From: Aphrocallistes beatrix
Lineage: Eukaryota; Porifera; Hexactinellida; Sceptrulophora; Aphrocallistidae
NCBI GenBank assembly: GCA_963281255.1
Contig: OY725500.1
Coordinates: 992,001 to 1,056,000 of the forward strand
Length of the DNA stretch: 64,000 nucleotides
Reading direction: 5' to 3'
Shown here: one piece after another, positions 42,437-53,279 of the stretch
How the letters are laid out: each line of letters opens with the position of its first letter
How positions within the stretch are numbered: the first letter of the stretch is position 1
Notes under the pieces: generated by a model
What the model saw: only the letters and a program-made list of their open reading frames with translations
Databases searched by the model: none
What the model was told of the DNA's origin: nothing
Made by a program: the position numbers and the translations under genes

Positions 42437-43100
42437 CAAGGGTTGTCCAAAAAGAACGGGTACTATTACTACATTTGTACTAAGTATAGCAATAGGCTTA
42501 GTATCGCGTTACAATCCTTATCTTATTTGCTTTCTATTTTAAGCCTGAAGTTATGGTTACTGCTTTTTTACTTGCTATACAGCTCGATTTTAAATTTCAA
42601 TTTTTTACTATTATGCAATTATCTAAAGAAGAAAAGCGTGAATTGATTTGGTACTTCTGGAAAAAGGGGATCTCAGATTCTAAAAGAATTGACCGAAACA
42701 TTGTGTGAAGACTGCCCTTCAAAACACATGGTGTACAAATGGATTTGAGAGTGGCTGGGATGACTTCGACGATGCTCCCCATGGATCCCGTCCGAAATCG
42801 TCAAAAACTGAGACGAACATTGAACTGATTCAAAGAATTTTGGATGAGGACAGAAGAATCACTGTCAGACAATTAGAGGACAAGGTTGGGATCTCAAAAT
42901 CAAGCATTCATTCAATTCTGACCGAGATTTTGAAATGTCAAAGGTCGTTGGGTTCCAAAACTTTTATCAGACGATCAAAAGCGCCAGAGGGTGAAGGTCA
43001 GTCGAGAATTACTTAAAGCTTGGCAAAGCGAGAAGAGCTTTTTGGATCGGATTGTGACGGGAGATGAATCTTGGTTTCGTTATTACGATATGGAATATCA
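42437..43100 (+). mobile_element. Truncated mariner (5' part)
   Basis: The left end CAAGGGTTGTCCAAAAAGAA follows TATATA. Plus-strand fragments encode LSKEEKRELIWYFWKKGISD, RILDEDRRITVRQLEDKVGI (helix-turn-helix) and LDRIVTGDESWFRYYDMEYH (first catalytic Asp). They lie in several frames, and the element stops shortly after. The catalytic C-terminal half is absent. Confidence 0.85.
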
Positions 43101-43389
43101 TTTGTAAACAATAGCCATTTAATTTGTCTTGAAATACGTTCTGAATTCAATAAATAGCGGTTCACTGGGAATAATTTTTAAAAATTTATTGGGAAATGAC
43201 CAGGATGCCCTAGTAACTCACATTTCCAACGCAAATAATTCTTAATATACTCGTAGAAGTCAAGATTTGGAAAATATTAATATCAATCCTGGGGCATGGT
43301 GGCAGACCTGGCTCCCAGAATCATAAACTTGGTGGCTATGGAATCTAGTGACTAAGGTGAACTGGCATTGGGCTTGTCGCTGGAAAAAT

Positions 43390-43513
43390 GGTCCGCGGAA
43401 ATTTTGGTCCCGGGGACCAATTTTCCATGGAATTTTGGTCCGGGGGGACCATTTTTTTCAGGGAAAATTGGTCCGGGGGACCAATTTTCCATAAGGAATT
43501 TTGGTCCGCCATA
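43390..43513. repeat. GGTCC/GGACC hairpin cluster, left copy
   Basis: It is made of AATTTTGGTCC, GGACCAATTTTCC and CCATGGAATTTTGG units that can pair with each other. An inverted relative lies at 44988-45172. The two bracket the nested repeats between them. Confidence 0.85.
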
Positions 43514-43704
43514 ACCAATATTTCAATGAAAAATGCATCACCATTTGGAAAGGATGTCAAGCCCCAGTGGCGCTGCGGTAGCTATTATTAGGTCTAGTTA
43601 TTATAGTTGGAATAGATAGGCACTCAATAGGAAGAGAGTTCAGATTTTAGAGAGCAGAAGAAATAAAATACACTTCTTAGATTTGAGATTAGCTAAATAT
43701 GTAT

Positions 43705-43839
43705 CAGGGTTTCCGTGGGAATTGAATTTCAATTCACATTCCCATCCCATTCCCATAAAATTCCTGTGGGAATCCCCATAGGAATCCTATGGGAATCCCC
43801 ACCGGGGGAAAAATCACTCCCATTCCCACAGCAACCCTG
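43705..43839. mobile_element. hAT-like MITE (CAGGGTTTCCGTGGGAA ends)
   Basis: The start CAGGGTTTCCGTGGGAAT and the end ATTCCCACAGCAACCCTG mirror each other. The interior is TTCCCATTCC repeats. No clear 8-bp duplication. Confidence 0.65.
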
Positions 43840-43936
43840 GTCTATTGGGACATGTCCAGTATTTTAGTTAAAACCGGGGATATCCTGCAGCTGTCCCGTC
43901 TTGTCCAGGGATATTAGTAACAACCATTGTTTAAGT

Positions 43937-44112
43937 CAGGTGTGTCAAACTCGAATCAGATAGTGGGCCAATTTCATAACCCCGGCCCTTCCCCGGGCCA
44001 TGATAGAAACGAATAAATTTTAATTACTGATACATTCAATTATAATAATTTTTCGCAACTGGCTGTCGGGCCACCTCTGAGCAACCTGCGGGCCACCAGT
44101 TTGACACGCCTG
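43937..44112. mobile_element. hAT MITE (CAGGTGTGTCAAACTC ends)
   Basis: The terminal inverted repeats are CAGGTGTGTCAAACT and AGTTTGACACGCCTG, flanked by exact 8-bp duplications GTTTAAGT (43929-43936 and 44113-44120). The interior has GGGCCA motifs. Confidence 0.92.
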
Positions 44113-44240
44113 GTTTAAGTGTTGGTATGACTAGAATGAGTTACTTCTTAGTATCATACTGTGATATAACAAAGCCATAACAATACAGTATTAGTATGCA
44201 ATTGGGGATAAGTATATTCAGGAATTTTGAACGCCTGAGT

Positions 44241-44862
44241 CATAGACTACTTAATATACAGACTGGCAACTCACCGAAATCACTAAATAAAAGAGAGGCC
44301 AGTTTCTAATTTTTACTCGTGGACATAAATTATTATGGAAAGTCACAAATTCGATATAATATGGGGTAATAAGGTATGGTGAATCCATTGGGAGGCTTTT
44401 TGAGGTTCTCAGAATTGCGGTTTAGGCGCCAATTAATGATGACTTAGCATCATATATATTGCACAAATTTGCACTAACTGCACTAACTTAACTACAAAGT
44501 CATATAATACATATTACTAAATAGTTATACACAACTGGCAACAGCAAATGATCAGATTTTCAATGTTCCAATGTTTAATTTTAATATCACAGATAAATGT
44601 GTATTCGTAATTACAAGAGAACTAGTGTATTCACTAACTAGTATATGTGTATTCGCTAAGTCATCATTAATTGGCGCCTAAACCGCAATTCTGAGAACCT
44701 CAAAAAGCCTCCCAATGGATTCACCATACCTTATTACCCCATATTATATCGAATTTGTGACTTTCCATAATAATTTATGTCCACGAGTAAAAATTAGAAA
44801 CTGGCCTCTCTTTTATTTAGTGATTTCGGTGAGTTGCCAGTCTGTATATTAAGTAGTCTATG
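44241..44862. repeat. 208-bp gap-free inverted repeat with 206-bp spacer
   Basis: The left arm 44241-44448 (CATAGACTACTTAATATACA ...) and right arm 44655-44862 (... TGTATATTAAGTAGTCTATG) match base for base as far as I can read. The spacer is unique. No target duplication or transposon terminus is evident. Confidence 0.93.
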
Positions 44863-44987
44863 CCTGAGTATTGTCCATCTAATGTATTGAATACTAAAAT
44901 ATGAATTGTCAGTCCGGGGTCAAACAACTTGGTTGTTCGACAATTGAAAAGTATAAAAATCGAGGATGTCAAATGATTGATAGAATC

Positions 44988-45172
44988 CAATTTTCCATGA
45001 AAGAATTAGTATCCCAGACAATTTTTTCTGAAAGAAATGGTCCCCGGACCAATATTCCCTGAAAAAAATGGTCCCCCCGGACCAAAATTCCATGGAAAAT
45101 TGGTCCATAGTAGGACCAAAATTTTCAGGGGAGGACCAATTTTCCATGAAAAAATTGGTCCCCAGGACCAAA
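44988..45172. repeat. GGTCC/GGACC hairpin cluster, right copy
   Basis: It contains ATGGTCCCCCCGGACCAAAA and ATTCCATGGAAAATTGGTCC, the reverse-complement form of the 43390-43513 cluster. Confidence 0.85.
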
Positions 45173-45479
45173 ATGTTTGTGACAGGCTCACTAAAACTTG
45201 GGACCTATGGGTTTCACACAATGGCGGCTCCAGATATTTTAGTTAATGCAGGGGCGTTGCCAGGATTTTGGATTAAGGGGGTCCTTAGCGAGCAAATAAG
45301 GTCCTCCATTAAATTATCAAATATTAGACGCTGAAATATTGATCTATAGCTATTCTAGCCATCTATGGAGCGATAATTTGATCTAAATTATCTTATTATT
45401 CATTCATTTTGATCCATAAAAATCAAGACAAAAAATAGAAAGCAAATTTATCACTATATTTGGGGCAGCTATGGCCCCT

Positions 45480-45497
45480 GCCCCCCCCCCCCCCCCC
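45480..45497. repeat. Poly-C run
   Basis: About 18 consecutive C, a likely site of sequencing uncertainty. Confidence 0.95.
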
Positions 45498-45861
45498 TAT
45501 GGAGCCGCTACTGGTTTCACAACTAGCGAGAGTTCGACACAATTGTTTAGATGTATGGGACTGAATCACCATAATTATGTAGTTCAAAATCGTGGAATTG
45601 ATAAACCTGTGTGGTGGTATTATTTTAAACTCATATCCTGTTCTGTGAGATAATGTCGACCTGATATCCGTGTGTCTCTAATTTAGGCTAACATTGACCA
45701 TCCTGGCTACAGTTCTGGTTCAACCTTGAATGTCAACGTTTGTAGGTTATAGAATAACATAAATATTTAAATATTTTTGTTTCCAGGATTATTCGACTTG
45801 ACACATTTTTGTCAATTCTATTACTCGAGTTAGTTACGTATATAAGCTTTATTTTGGAATA

Positions 45862-48741
45862 ATGTTTCATAAAATGGACGTCCATAGGAAAGAGATAGAA
45901 GAGCATGAGAACCAAGAGCCCGTGAAGCTAATAAGAGAGATCCTGCAGACCTCGTTATCCCAAGGTCCCCCTGAGTGCCTGGACGCTCTGATCAGGAAGG
46001 GAGAGATCGCGACCCAACTCCTCTCTACCATCCCTGTAGCTAGGAGCGCCGCTCTCGAGACGATAGCTAGCTGCTACCTCGCCGCGATGAGAGACAAATC
46101 CAAAGAGACAGAAGGACTGAAAAGATTCCTCGGCACGACTTCTGAAGTGATACAGAGTCTCCTGGAGCACAATCAGTCTGCATGGGCACCCGTCATTCTG
46201 AACTGGGGTCTGGGTCTACTCGTGAAGTTGTGTAACCAGCATAAACGACGTATTTCTACGCAGGAGCAGATAAAGTATTGGGTCAGCAACTCAGTAGCTC
46301 GTCCCGTCCTGAACATAACGTTCCACTGCTTGGACCATTCCTACCGAGAAGATGCAGAGAAGTGCATCCGTCTAATACTGGAGCAAACCAAGGATTCGAA
46401 TAAGAACTGTAACTGGTTATGCTGCCACTTGTCAATGTCATACATCGACACCTCAATACCACTCATATTCAGACTGATAAAGAACAACAAGAATAGCGAG
46501 TACCTAACTCCGCTGATACACACCCTCGAATACCTCAGCTCACAAGATCCCCCCACAGTCAGAAACACCATTCTCGACTCATTCAGATCAGTGTTAGACA
46601 AGAAAGGCGAGGAACAGAGAGACTCTATCCTGTTCTACCTAGAACTAGCCTCACAGAGCACAGTCCTACTCAACCTCTGTGCCATTGACGTCATCCCACT
46701 GCTGACAGCTGGTAAGCTGCGAGTGCTGCTCAATCACGAACGCAGCATAACTCAGGGCAGTGTTTCTCTGGTCGATGACACAGACCACTTGAATAGGTTC
46801 CTCCACGATGTAGTGTTGTATCTGCGTGGAGCTTCTGTGTACGCTTTCATTGAGTTTCTCCTGATGCTGAGCTACCCCGAGCGTAGCGAGGGGGGCAAAG
46901 AGAGCCAAGAGACGGGGGAGGACGGGATGGAGGAGGGGGAGGTGAGAGAGGATTCCTCTGAGGTGGGCCGTGTGACAGAGCGGTTGCTAGAGTATCTGCT
47001 GATCGGAATGGAGAACAGCGCATGGAAGCATGTACTGAGCCGAGAAAAATTATCTCGTGTCCAGCCCAGCGAGAAGAACAACACCTATCTCTTCATATTC
47101 GACCTGACCACCCACACCGACGCACTGTTAACTCGCTTCTGCAGACAGCGCAACGAGCCTAAGCTCCTGAAAGCTCTCTCCCGACTGTTGATAGTGATCG
47201 GCGTATTCGGGTCTGATTCTAACGCTATCAACATCCTGGTACACTGCATTCTCCATGGCTCCTGTGATAGCGTGCTGATGCAGATACCTCATCTGCAGGA
47301 GAAACTCAGTCTTATGCATCCACTGGTGATGGTGGAGAGTGTGAAAAGGTGTTTGGTGAAAATCCGCGAGATGAGTGATGCGGAAAGGGAGAACACACAA
47401 TTTTACAAGAACACAGGGATACTGTTGAAAATGGAAGCAGGTGTGGTATGGAGGAGTGTCACGGGACAGATCATGGATGAGTTGCGTGCTTCGATACTGT
47501 CGATCTGTGACCAACTGAATGTCTCCACTTACACAGATGCACACGCCATCCTAGATTTCATCGACATCTTCAAACTGCTGCCTCCGTTCAAAGCTCGCCT
47601 TGTGACGAAAGTCAACATCTGCATGAAGGTGATTACACTTTTCTTTCGATTGCTGGAGAAGTCAGTGCTAGCTTGCTACGAGGGGGAACTAGACGTGCAT
47701 TGTGAAATGTGCTTAGTTCGTGTGCGAATGCTGCTAGGCAACTATTGTTCCAGTGATAGGCAAGCTCTCGTCTTCTCACTGAGGAAAATAGTGTACATGT
47801 GTGCTGTAGAAGATGCTCCATACTACCATGTTATAACTGGGAACCTTAGACTGGGGAATGAGGATGAGAATGAGAGAGAAGATACACGCTTACTTGAACG
47901 AATGATGGAAGAGTTCTCTGTTCAAAACGCACAGAATTACAAAGTGAATAGCCGGGTAGAAGGGAAAGAATTCGCACACAAACCAAAGACTCTATTCAAC
48001 CCATCTAAAACGAATTACAAGCTACAGCGTGCCGTGAACCACGCAGTAGAGCACGTGATAATGCTTCTCTCTCAATGCTGTCTGGTCGAGATGCACTCAC
48101 AACACAGCATCATGAGCTACGAGCCGCTAAGCATGCAGCAACTAGCTCAAGTCATCCTCGACGTCATCGCCCCCAGTGAGGTACCAGGCAGTAGAGAATG
48201 GTGTGACGAGGAGGCACTCAAGTTCAGCGTTGAGCGACATCTTAAAATTCGTGCGTCTGTAGATGCGACTCCCCTCAACCTCGAGCTGTTGCTACTGCTA
48301 GCTAATGACGGAGTAGCGCTGATCACGTGCTATCCCATCGTGCGAGCTATCATCTACGTTCTGGCTAACTTCTGGAGTGTTTGCAAGGCAGAGAAAGGGA
48401 GTGAGTGTCCCAGTGAGCTCAACCTCTCCATCTACACTGTACGGATACTGTGCAGAGCTCAGTGGCTCACTCAACAGGTGCTATGTCTCATGGAGATGTT
48501 TGAAGTTCTCCCTGCATACGAAATCCGACAGTTAATCGAGGAAATTCAAGATTTTCTCCGGAAAAATCAGCCAGACAGAGATGAGTTTAAAGTGTGTGAT
48601 ACGGGAAATAACAGGGAGTTTCCTAGCGGGTGTATGCAAACGTTCTACGACCTGGTGAATGTTCTGCTCATTAGGAATGTAGAGAGTATAGGACATCTGG
48701 TCGGAACACTTGGAATGTCCACATTGGGGAAAGAGCTGTAG
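45862..48741 (+). CDS. INTS5: Integrator complex subunit 5, intronless (959 aa)
   Basis: INTS5 is a helical-repeat scaffold subunit of the Integrator complex, which cleaves snRNA 3' ends and attenuates RNA polymerase II transcription in the nucleus. Landmarks shared with animal INTS5 are LLSTIPVARSAALETIASCY (human [20 protein letters not shown]), NQSAWAPVILNWGLGLLVKL (human [20 protein letters not shown]), NCNWLCCHLS, and near the C terminus EEALKFSVERHLKIRA with NLELLLLLANDGVALITCYP. Length is close to the human ~1019 residues. An acidic insert (EDGMEEGEVREDSSE) lies near residue 355. The ATG at 45862 is followed by a second in-frame Met (MDVHRKE), which could also start the protein. A polyadenylation signal AATAAA is at 48789. 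The GC content is clearly higher than in the surroundings. Confidence 0.93.
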   Translation: MFHKMDVHRKEIEEHENQEPVKLIREILQTSLSQGPPECLDALIRKGEIATQLLSTIPVARSAALETIASCYLAAMRDKSKETEGLKRFLGTTSEVIQSLLEHNQSAWAPVILNWGLGLLVKLCNQHKRRISTQEQIKYWVSNSVARPVLNITFHCLDHSYREDAEKCIRLILEQTKDSNKNCNWLCCHLSMSYIDTSIPLIFRLIKNNKNSEYLTPLIHTLEYLSSQDPPTVRNTILDSFRSVLDKKGEEQRDSILFYLELASQSTVLLNLCAIDVIPLLTAGKLRVLLNHERSITQGSVSLVDDTDHLNRFLHDVVLYLRGASVYAFIEFLLMLSYPERSEGGKESQETGEDGMEEGEVREDSSEVGRVTERLLEYLLIGMENSAWKHVLSREKLSRVQPSEKNNTYLFIFDLTTHTDALLTRFCRQRNEPKLLKALSRLLIVIGVFGSDSNAINILVHCILHGSCDSVLMQIPHLQEKLSLMHPLVMVESVKRCLVKIREMSDAERENTQFYKNTGILLKMEAGVVWRSVTGQIMDELRASILSICDQLNVSTYTDAHAILDFIDIFKLLPPFKARLVTKVNICMKVITLFFRLLEKSVLACYEGELDVHCEMCLVRVRMLLGNYCSSDRQALVFSLRKIVYMCAVEDAPYYHVITGNLRLGNEDENEREDTRLLERMMEEFSVQNAQNYKVNSRVEGKEFAHKPKTLFNPSKTNYKLQRAVNHAVEHVIMLLSQCCLVEMHSQHSIMSYEPLSMQQLAQVILDVIAPSEVPGSREWCDEEALKFSVERHLKIRASVDATPLNLELLLLLANDGVALITCYPIVRAIIYVLANFWSVCKAEKGSECPSELNLSIYTVRILCRAQWLTQQVLCLMEMFEVLPAYEIRQLIEEIQDFLRKNQPDRDEFKVCDTGNNREFPSGCMQTFYDLVNVLLIRNVESIGHLVGTLGMSTLGKEL

Positions 48742-48788
48742 AAAATTAAGATTTTAGCTTTTAAACGTTATTAATATTAACTACAAAC

Positions 48789-48794
48789 AATAAA
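48789..48794 (+). terminator. Polyadenylation signal AATAAA of INTS5
   Basis: AATAAA 48 bp after the stop codon. Confidence 0.6.
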
Positions 48795-48799
48795 GAATC

Positions 48800-49490
48800 T
48801 CCAGATGTCATTAACTTTGGTAATATTAATGAAGTCAATTGAACCTGCGAGGTAGAGTCTAATTATTGTGCAAGCGGTACTTTACATAACTTACTACCGA
48901 GATTTCCCTTAAAATGACTTCATATCTGGTTAACAGTAGTTAGAGGTTCTACTTGTCAATGAATTAATCTCCCAGCCTTATATGTGATATATTTTAACAA
49001 TGACACTTGTTCAAGGCTGGATACAGTTAAATTGCTGTTAACAACGAGCAAAAAATCATTGGAATATTACCCAGCTGAAACTAATAACTTCTAATTGTGT
49101 AGTACAACGAGGAAATGGTAAATTCCCGAAAGCTGCAAATGGGAGTATGTGTGGAAGGGAAGCTTAGTTGTAAAAACAGCATTTCTACCATCACTTATGA
49201 TATGACATGTTTAATTCATTGAGACAAATACTGTGAGAAGACTACAATCTAATATTAATTAAGTTAATAAATTAATTTACTTAATTAAGTACTACGTTAC
49301 AACCACATTATCTCAAAGGTAGAAAAGAAAGGTGGGCGTCAAAAAACATTTTTACACCTAATATTTTAATCATCTTGATTGCATTATCTACCTCAGAATT
49401 TAGGCTTGTTTTTACTGAGTTGAACCAGGGATAAGAGGTGGTTGATTCTGGAAGGTTTATCTTGCATTGTTTTGCTGTTTTCACAAGACA
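48800..49490. other. Intergenic stretch, nothing recognised
   Basis: AT-rich, no supported ORF. Confidence 0.5.
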
Positions 49491-49495
49491 CACAC

Positions 49496-49703
49496 ACATG
49501 CCACCTTAAGCCATGTATAAAGGCGGGACGAGGCGGCGAATTCCGCGGGGCATGGCGGGGCTCAATAGGAAGGTATTATATATGGAATTTAAAAAATCGG
49601 GACATAATGGGGAAATTTCATGTAAAAACGATGCACTTGTGAAAATTAACTCAATAGAAGTGAAAAGCGGGACCTCCCACCAAAAGCGGGACGGTTGGCA
49701 TGT
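49496..49703. mobile_element. MITE-like repeat rich in AAGCGGGA, copy 2
   Basis: The ends ACATGCCA and TTGGCATGT mirror each other. The interior matches 37608-37796 (GGGGAAATTTCATGTAA, GAAAATTAACTCAATAGAAG, AAAAGCGGGAC). Confidence 0.7.
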
Positions 49704-49892
49704 ATGCAAGTACTTTAATACTAATGCTTGTAAACTTCTCTTATCTTGCTTTACAAATTTTGCTTCGTGAATATGCCCTATTTCGGCGGATATTTGGATG
49801 AAAAAATCGATAAAATCCCAGTGCGCCCGCCCAACAAAACAACTTTAACTAGGATTATATGTCTATTAATGAGCATAATTTTTATTATAGAG

Positions 49893-50567
49893 ATGATGGG
49901 CAGTGGAGATATAGATAATTACCATAGAGAAATGGTAACGATAGAGGTAAAGTGTCTGGATAAGATCACTTCACACATAGAAGCACTTCCATCCAGGCAG
50001 TCTATATCAGAGAGTGTATTCGAGTCTCTCTCCAATGAAATCAACACAAACATCGACAAACTGAACCAAATCCTTTCTCAGCTACAACTGCTCACCATCT
50101 CACAGCCTAAAGTCAAGCAAGAGCTGACCCAGGATAGAGTCGACTGGCATAAGCAACAGATTCAGCACATACGCACTACACTAAGAAAGCTAACGATCAA
50201 CAAAACTCGACAGGAAAGAGATTGCGGGGATACTCCCATAGTAAGGAGGAGACGTAAGAAAGGATTGAATGCGGAGAGTGAAGTCATCCAGAGCTTAGAG
50301 GACACTCGTAGAATGCTAGCCACACAGCTACGCCACTCAGAGGACACATTCGAAGCACTGGTGCACTCATCTAGCACCTTAGAAGGTGTGAATAACGAGC
50401 TCGAGGGGATAGGTGGATCGGTGGAGACTGGGAAATACCTGGTGAACATGTTGAGGAACAAGAGGTTCAAATCTCGTGTTAAGATCACCATAGCGATGGT
50501 AGTATTCATTCTGACCTGTGTTAATATCTTATTGAAGCGGCTGTTTCCATTTCTGTATCCATTCTGA
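49893..50567 (+). CDS. BNIP1: Sec20/BNIP1-like SNARE (224 aa)
   Basis: Sec20/BNIP1 is an ER SNARE for Golgi-to-ER retrograde fusion (with syntaxin 18 and Use1). Shared landmarks with human BNIP1: the N-terminal region (DNYHREMVTIEVKCLDKITS), a central helical part with W-H-K-Q, the SNARE-like helix LEDTRRMLATQLRHSEDTFE, LVHSSSTLEGVNNELEGIGG and GKYLVNMLRNK, then a C-terminal anchor VKITIAMVVFILTCVNILLK ending RLFPFLYPF (human KRLFPFL). I choose the ATG at 49893 because the family's first residues align there and a consensus acceptor (TTTTATTATAG) ends at 49890. The longer frame upstream lacks similarity. Of the two adjacent Met codons either could be used. AATAAA at 50761 may end the mRNA. 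Confidence 0.92.
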   Translation: MMGSGDIDNYHREMVTIEVKCLDKITSHIEALPSRQSISESVFESLSNEINTNIDKLNQILSQLQLLTISQPKVKQELTQDRVDWHKQQIQHIRTTLRKLTINKTRQERDCGDTPIVRRRRKKGLNAESEVIQSLEDTRRMLATQLRHSEDTFEALVHSSSTLEGVNNELEGIGGSVETGKYLVNMLRNKRFKSRVKITIAMVVFILTCVNILLKRLFPFLYPF

Positions 50568-51230
50568 ATCTGATAGTTTATGATAATATATTATTTAATG
50601 GATAGGAATTTTCAAAATTAAAAGGTGAACATATTCTCAATGTTTTCTTAAACGAATTTAAAAGATTTAGCGTTTCTTACCTTGTAAGTATTAAATTCAT
50701 CTAAACAAAACCATGGACATAGGATGGAATTAGGGATCCTAGTCAAAAATTGTTAGGACAAATAAAAATTGTTCATCTTCAACCTGTGAAAGTTGTATAC
50801 TACCTAGAGTGGACAGAAATGTCCATTTAGAGATTTATAAAATATATTTAAGAAAAATCCAGTACATTTAAAATTGAGTCCAATTAAAAATAATAATTCT
50901 ATTTATATTCAGATATTATTTTTAAAAATACTACTTTAAAACGCCAGTCAAATTAATGATATTAAAAACATTTCAAGAGATCATTGTTAAAACTCCGCCT
51001 ATACCAGGAATGTGTTGCGTCATTTCCTGTTTAAGCCATTTTGGGCGGGGAAGCCATATAAATTTGGGGTCCAGATTATTAATAGAAAATACCCCAGGTA
51101 AAAGTGGCATTAATGGAGGGAGTAATAGTTGTAATCGACTATGGATAATACAGAATACGGACTTAGTAGTGATTTTAATAGGATAAGCATGATAGTTAAA
51201 ATAAGTGATAATATGGCGATAAAGTACGAA
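50568..51230. other. Tail-to-tail intergenic region between BNIP1 and CATIP
   Basis: It contains the 3' UTRs of both genes; no further feature is recognised. Confidence 0.6.
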
Positions 51231-51233
51231 TTA

Positions 51234-52133
51234 TTAAGAAGTCGGAGTGTTTGTGCTTTCGCTGAGAAATTCCTTGAAGAAGTTGGCAGTAGCGAGGAAC
51301 ACATCGTCAGGCTTGCGTATGAGAATGTAGTGCATGTAATCTGATAGGATGCCCCTCACACGTGGATGTGTCCGGATGTATTCGACGTGGCTTTTCTCCA
51401 AGCTCGCTTTCTCGTCCAAGTATTTGGATATCATCTGGATATCTTCTTCCCAGGGTAGGACACCGATGTCTTTGGGTAGCTCGGTTTTCAAGTGCGTGTA
51501 TTTTATTTGTGCATTCTCGTCTATTGCAAATTTCAATCGTCCGTCCGATCCATACTCGAAATTCCACAACGCGTCACCACTGCCCAATTCCCTCTTCACT
51601 CTCAGATCTCCTTCCACATCTCCTGGGGTAACTTCATATTTCACTTTCACTGGTTTACAATCTAAATCCAATTCGTAAGCTTCTCTTTCTAGAAGCAATT
51701 CACTTCTTCCCACAGCTGCGAACCTCTGATAGAGTAAAGAGATGCCCATAGTGACTAGTGGGGCTATAGCATCGATAGCTAAGTCTTCCATCTTGATGGA
51801 TTTCTCTTCTCCCTCAATTGTAGCTAAAAATACCGTCTTCACTTCAGCATTGTCTGGGTTGGGGACTATCTTCACTGATCGAGATGAAATGACGTCTCCT
51901 TTCTGATAGAAATTCAACTCTTTACAGCTTTCTATTGAAAAATCAGTATTCAAAACTGCATGTGACGTCACTCCACCATATGTAGACCCAATCTGCCATC
52001 TTGAATGCATTCCAATATCATAATTAGAACCCTCCTTTCCTGGTTGCACTTGAACAGTTATCTCTCCTATTTTGGTTTCATCAAAACTTCTGATTTCTAA
52101 ATCCTCACTGAACAAGACCGAATCGTCTAACAT
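51234..52133 (-). CDS. CATIP: Ciliogenesis-associated TTC17-interacting protein (CATIP), 299 aa
   Basis: CATIP binds TTC17 and promotes actin polymerisation needed for ciliogenesis. Landmarks against human CATIP: LFSEDLEIRSFDETKIGEIT (human LLFSDSL...ETRLGEV), TVFLATIEGEEKSIKMEDLA (human KIIEGEEVKKEVTAY), an acidic W-F-x-Y segment (ALWNFEYGSDGRLKFAIDEN), and the diagnostic C-terminal block LPWEEDIQMISKYLDEKASL, HVEYIRTHPRVRGILSDYMH and LIRKPDDVFLATANFFKEF (human VWEEDMELYSQFLDRKEEL...LLLRQPADVVTFAAEFFGPF). That last part resembles an RIIa-type dimerisation/docking fold. It is shorter than the human protein (about 387 residues), mostly at the N terminus. Intronless here. It implies a ciliated animal. 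Confidence 0.88.
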   Translation of the reverse strand: MLDDSVLFSEDLEIRSFDETKIGEITVQVQPGKEGSNYDIGMHSRWQIGSTYGGVTSHAVLNTDFSIESCKELNFYQKGDVISSRSVKIVPNPDNAEVKTVFLATIEGEEKSIKMEDLAIDAIAPLVTMGISLLYQRFAAVGRSELLLEREAYELDLDCKPVKVKYEVTPGDVEGDLRVKRELGSGDALWNFEYGSDGRLKFAIDENAQIKYTHLKTELPKDIGVLPWEEDIQMISKYLDEKASLEKSHVEYIRTHPRVRGILSDYMHYILIRKPDDVFLATANFFKEFLSESTNTPTS

Positions 52134-52162
52134 TGTATTGCTATAGTCTTGGAACAGAGATA

Positions 52163-52295
52163 CAGTCAGGATCGCTTAATATGAACATTCGTTTATTATG
52201 AACTAACCTCCTGGTCCCAATTTCATTTTTTAGATAGGATTTTTATTGAAGTATCTCTATTATGAACATATTTTTGAATATGTGGTACAAATAAA
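52163..52295. mobile_element. Partial pogo-like MITE (CAGTCAGG family)
   Basis: The start TA/CAGTCAGGATCGCTTAATATG and the internal TTATTATGAAC, CTGGTCCCAATTTC match the element at 11640-11813 in part. The right end is unclear. Confidence 0.5.
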
Positions 52296-52299
52296 ATAC

Positions 52300-53275
52300 C
52301 AGTATTACTTGAATATGAATCCAAATTCTGCTTCAGCCCGTAGAACAACCCAACTCCTCGAAATAATGATTCATCATTAACTCCTAGAGAGTAATACAAA
52401 TAAAATCGTTTGAATCATGCAAAACAAATCAGAATGATAGATCATATGCTACACTTACATTATTATTATAATCCTCCCCCACCACCCCAGACCCTGTGAG
52501 GTCATTGGGGGGTGGGGGGTAAAATCAGTTGAAATCTAAAAAAGGAAGGAAGGTTCAATAAATTTTGCATAAATTTGAAAAATGATTTACGATATTAAAC
52601 GTACCCAAAAATAAATGTAACCTCCCCCGGTGCGTCGTCTAAATACTTGCTTGAACAGGCGTTCCCCCATTTTTTCCTATAAGAAAAGCAACAAAATAAA
52701 GACAAGTCACCTAATTTCTGAGTGTGGTGGCTAAATAAATATAATCAAGTATTGGTGTATTTGCAGAGTGCATTTTGAATTTGATGGTTCTTAGCCAACA
52801 GACTAGAGCTCATATGAAATGTATGTTACGCAACTTCTGTTAAAACAAATCTGAACAATTTCCATTCTCCAGCAATGCGTAAATATGCTACTATGTCGTT
52901 AAAAAAATCCAACAGAGAATAGACCAGAAAATAAGGGCAGTTCATCCGATTTGGAGATTCTCTCAGTGAGGGGCTTTCAACAAGGTTTCGGGACTGCTCG
53001 AATTGGTTGAAAAATGATGAATAGTATGAAGAGATTCATTCAACCTAGACCTCTCCAAAGCGAGAAGGCAGAGTCAGAGGCAACTGCCTCCCGTGCCTTA
53101 GGAGTTTTGCTCCTGCTCACTCTTTGGGTGATGAATTGAATATTTTAATTTGTGATACATATATACAAATATGTACTTGAATTCGAAAATTGAGAATAAT
53201 TGGGGTATTTAACCTCGGGATTCCTGGAATCCCGACGATGTTCAATGCTGTTTATATATGAAACCTTTGTTGCAA
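52300..53275. other. Intergenic stretch, nothing recognised
   Basis: No convincing ORF or repeat; one G-rich stretch (GGGGGGTGGGGGG) near 52508. Confidence 0.5.
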
Positions 53276-53279
53276 TGTA

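Noticed and set aside
43345-45334. ORFs with FWSGGTIF-type repeats
   Set aside because: Translations of the GGTCC/GGACC hairpin clusters, open in both orientations.
49746-49892. N-terminal extension of the Sec20/BNIP1 gene
   Set aside because: The added residues have no family counterpart, and a consensus splice acceptor sits just before the ATG at 49893.
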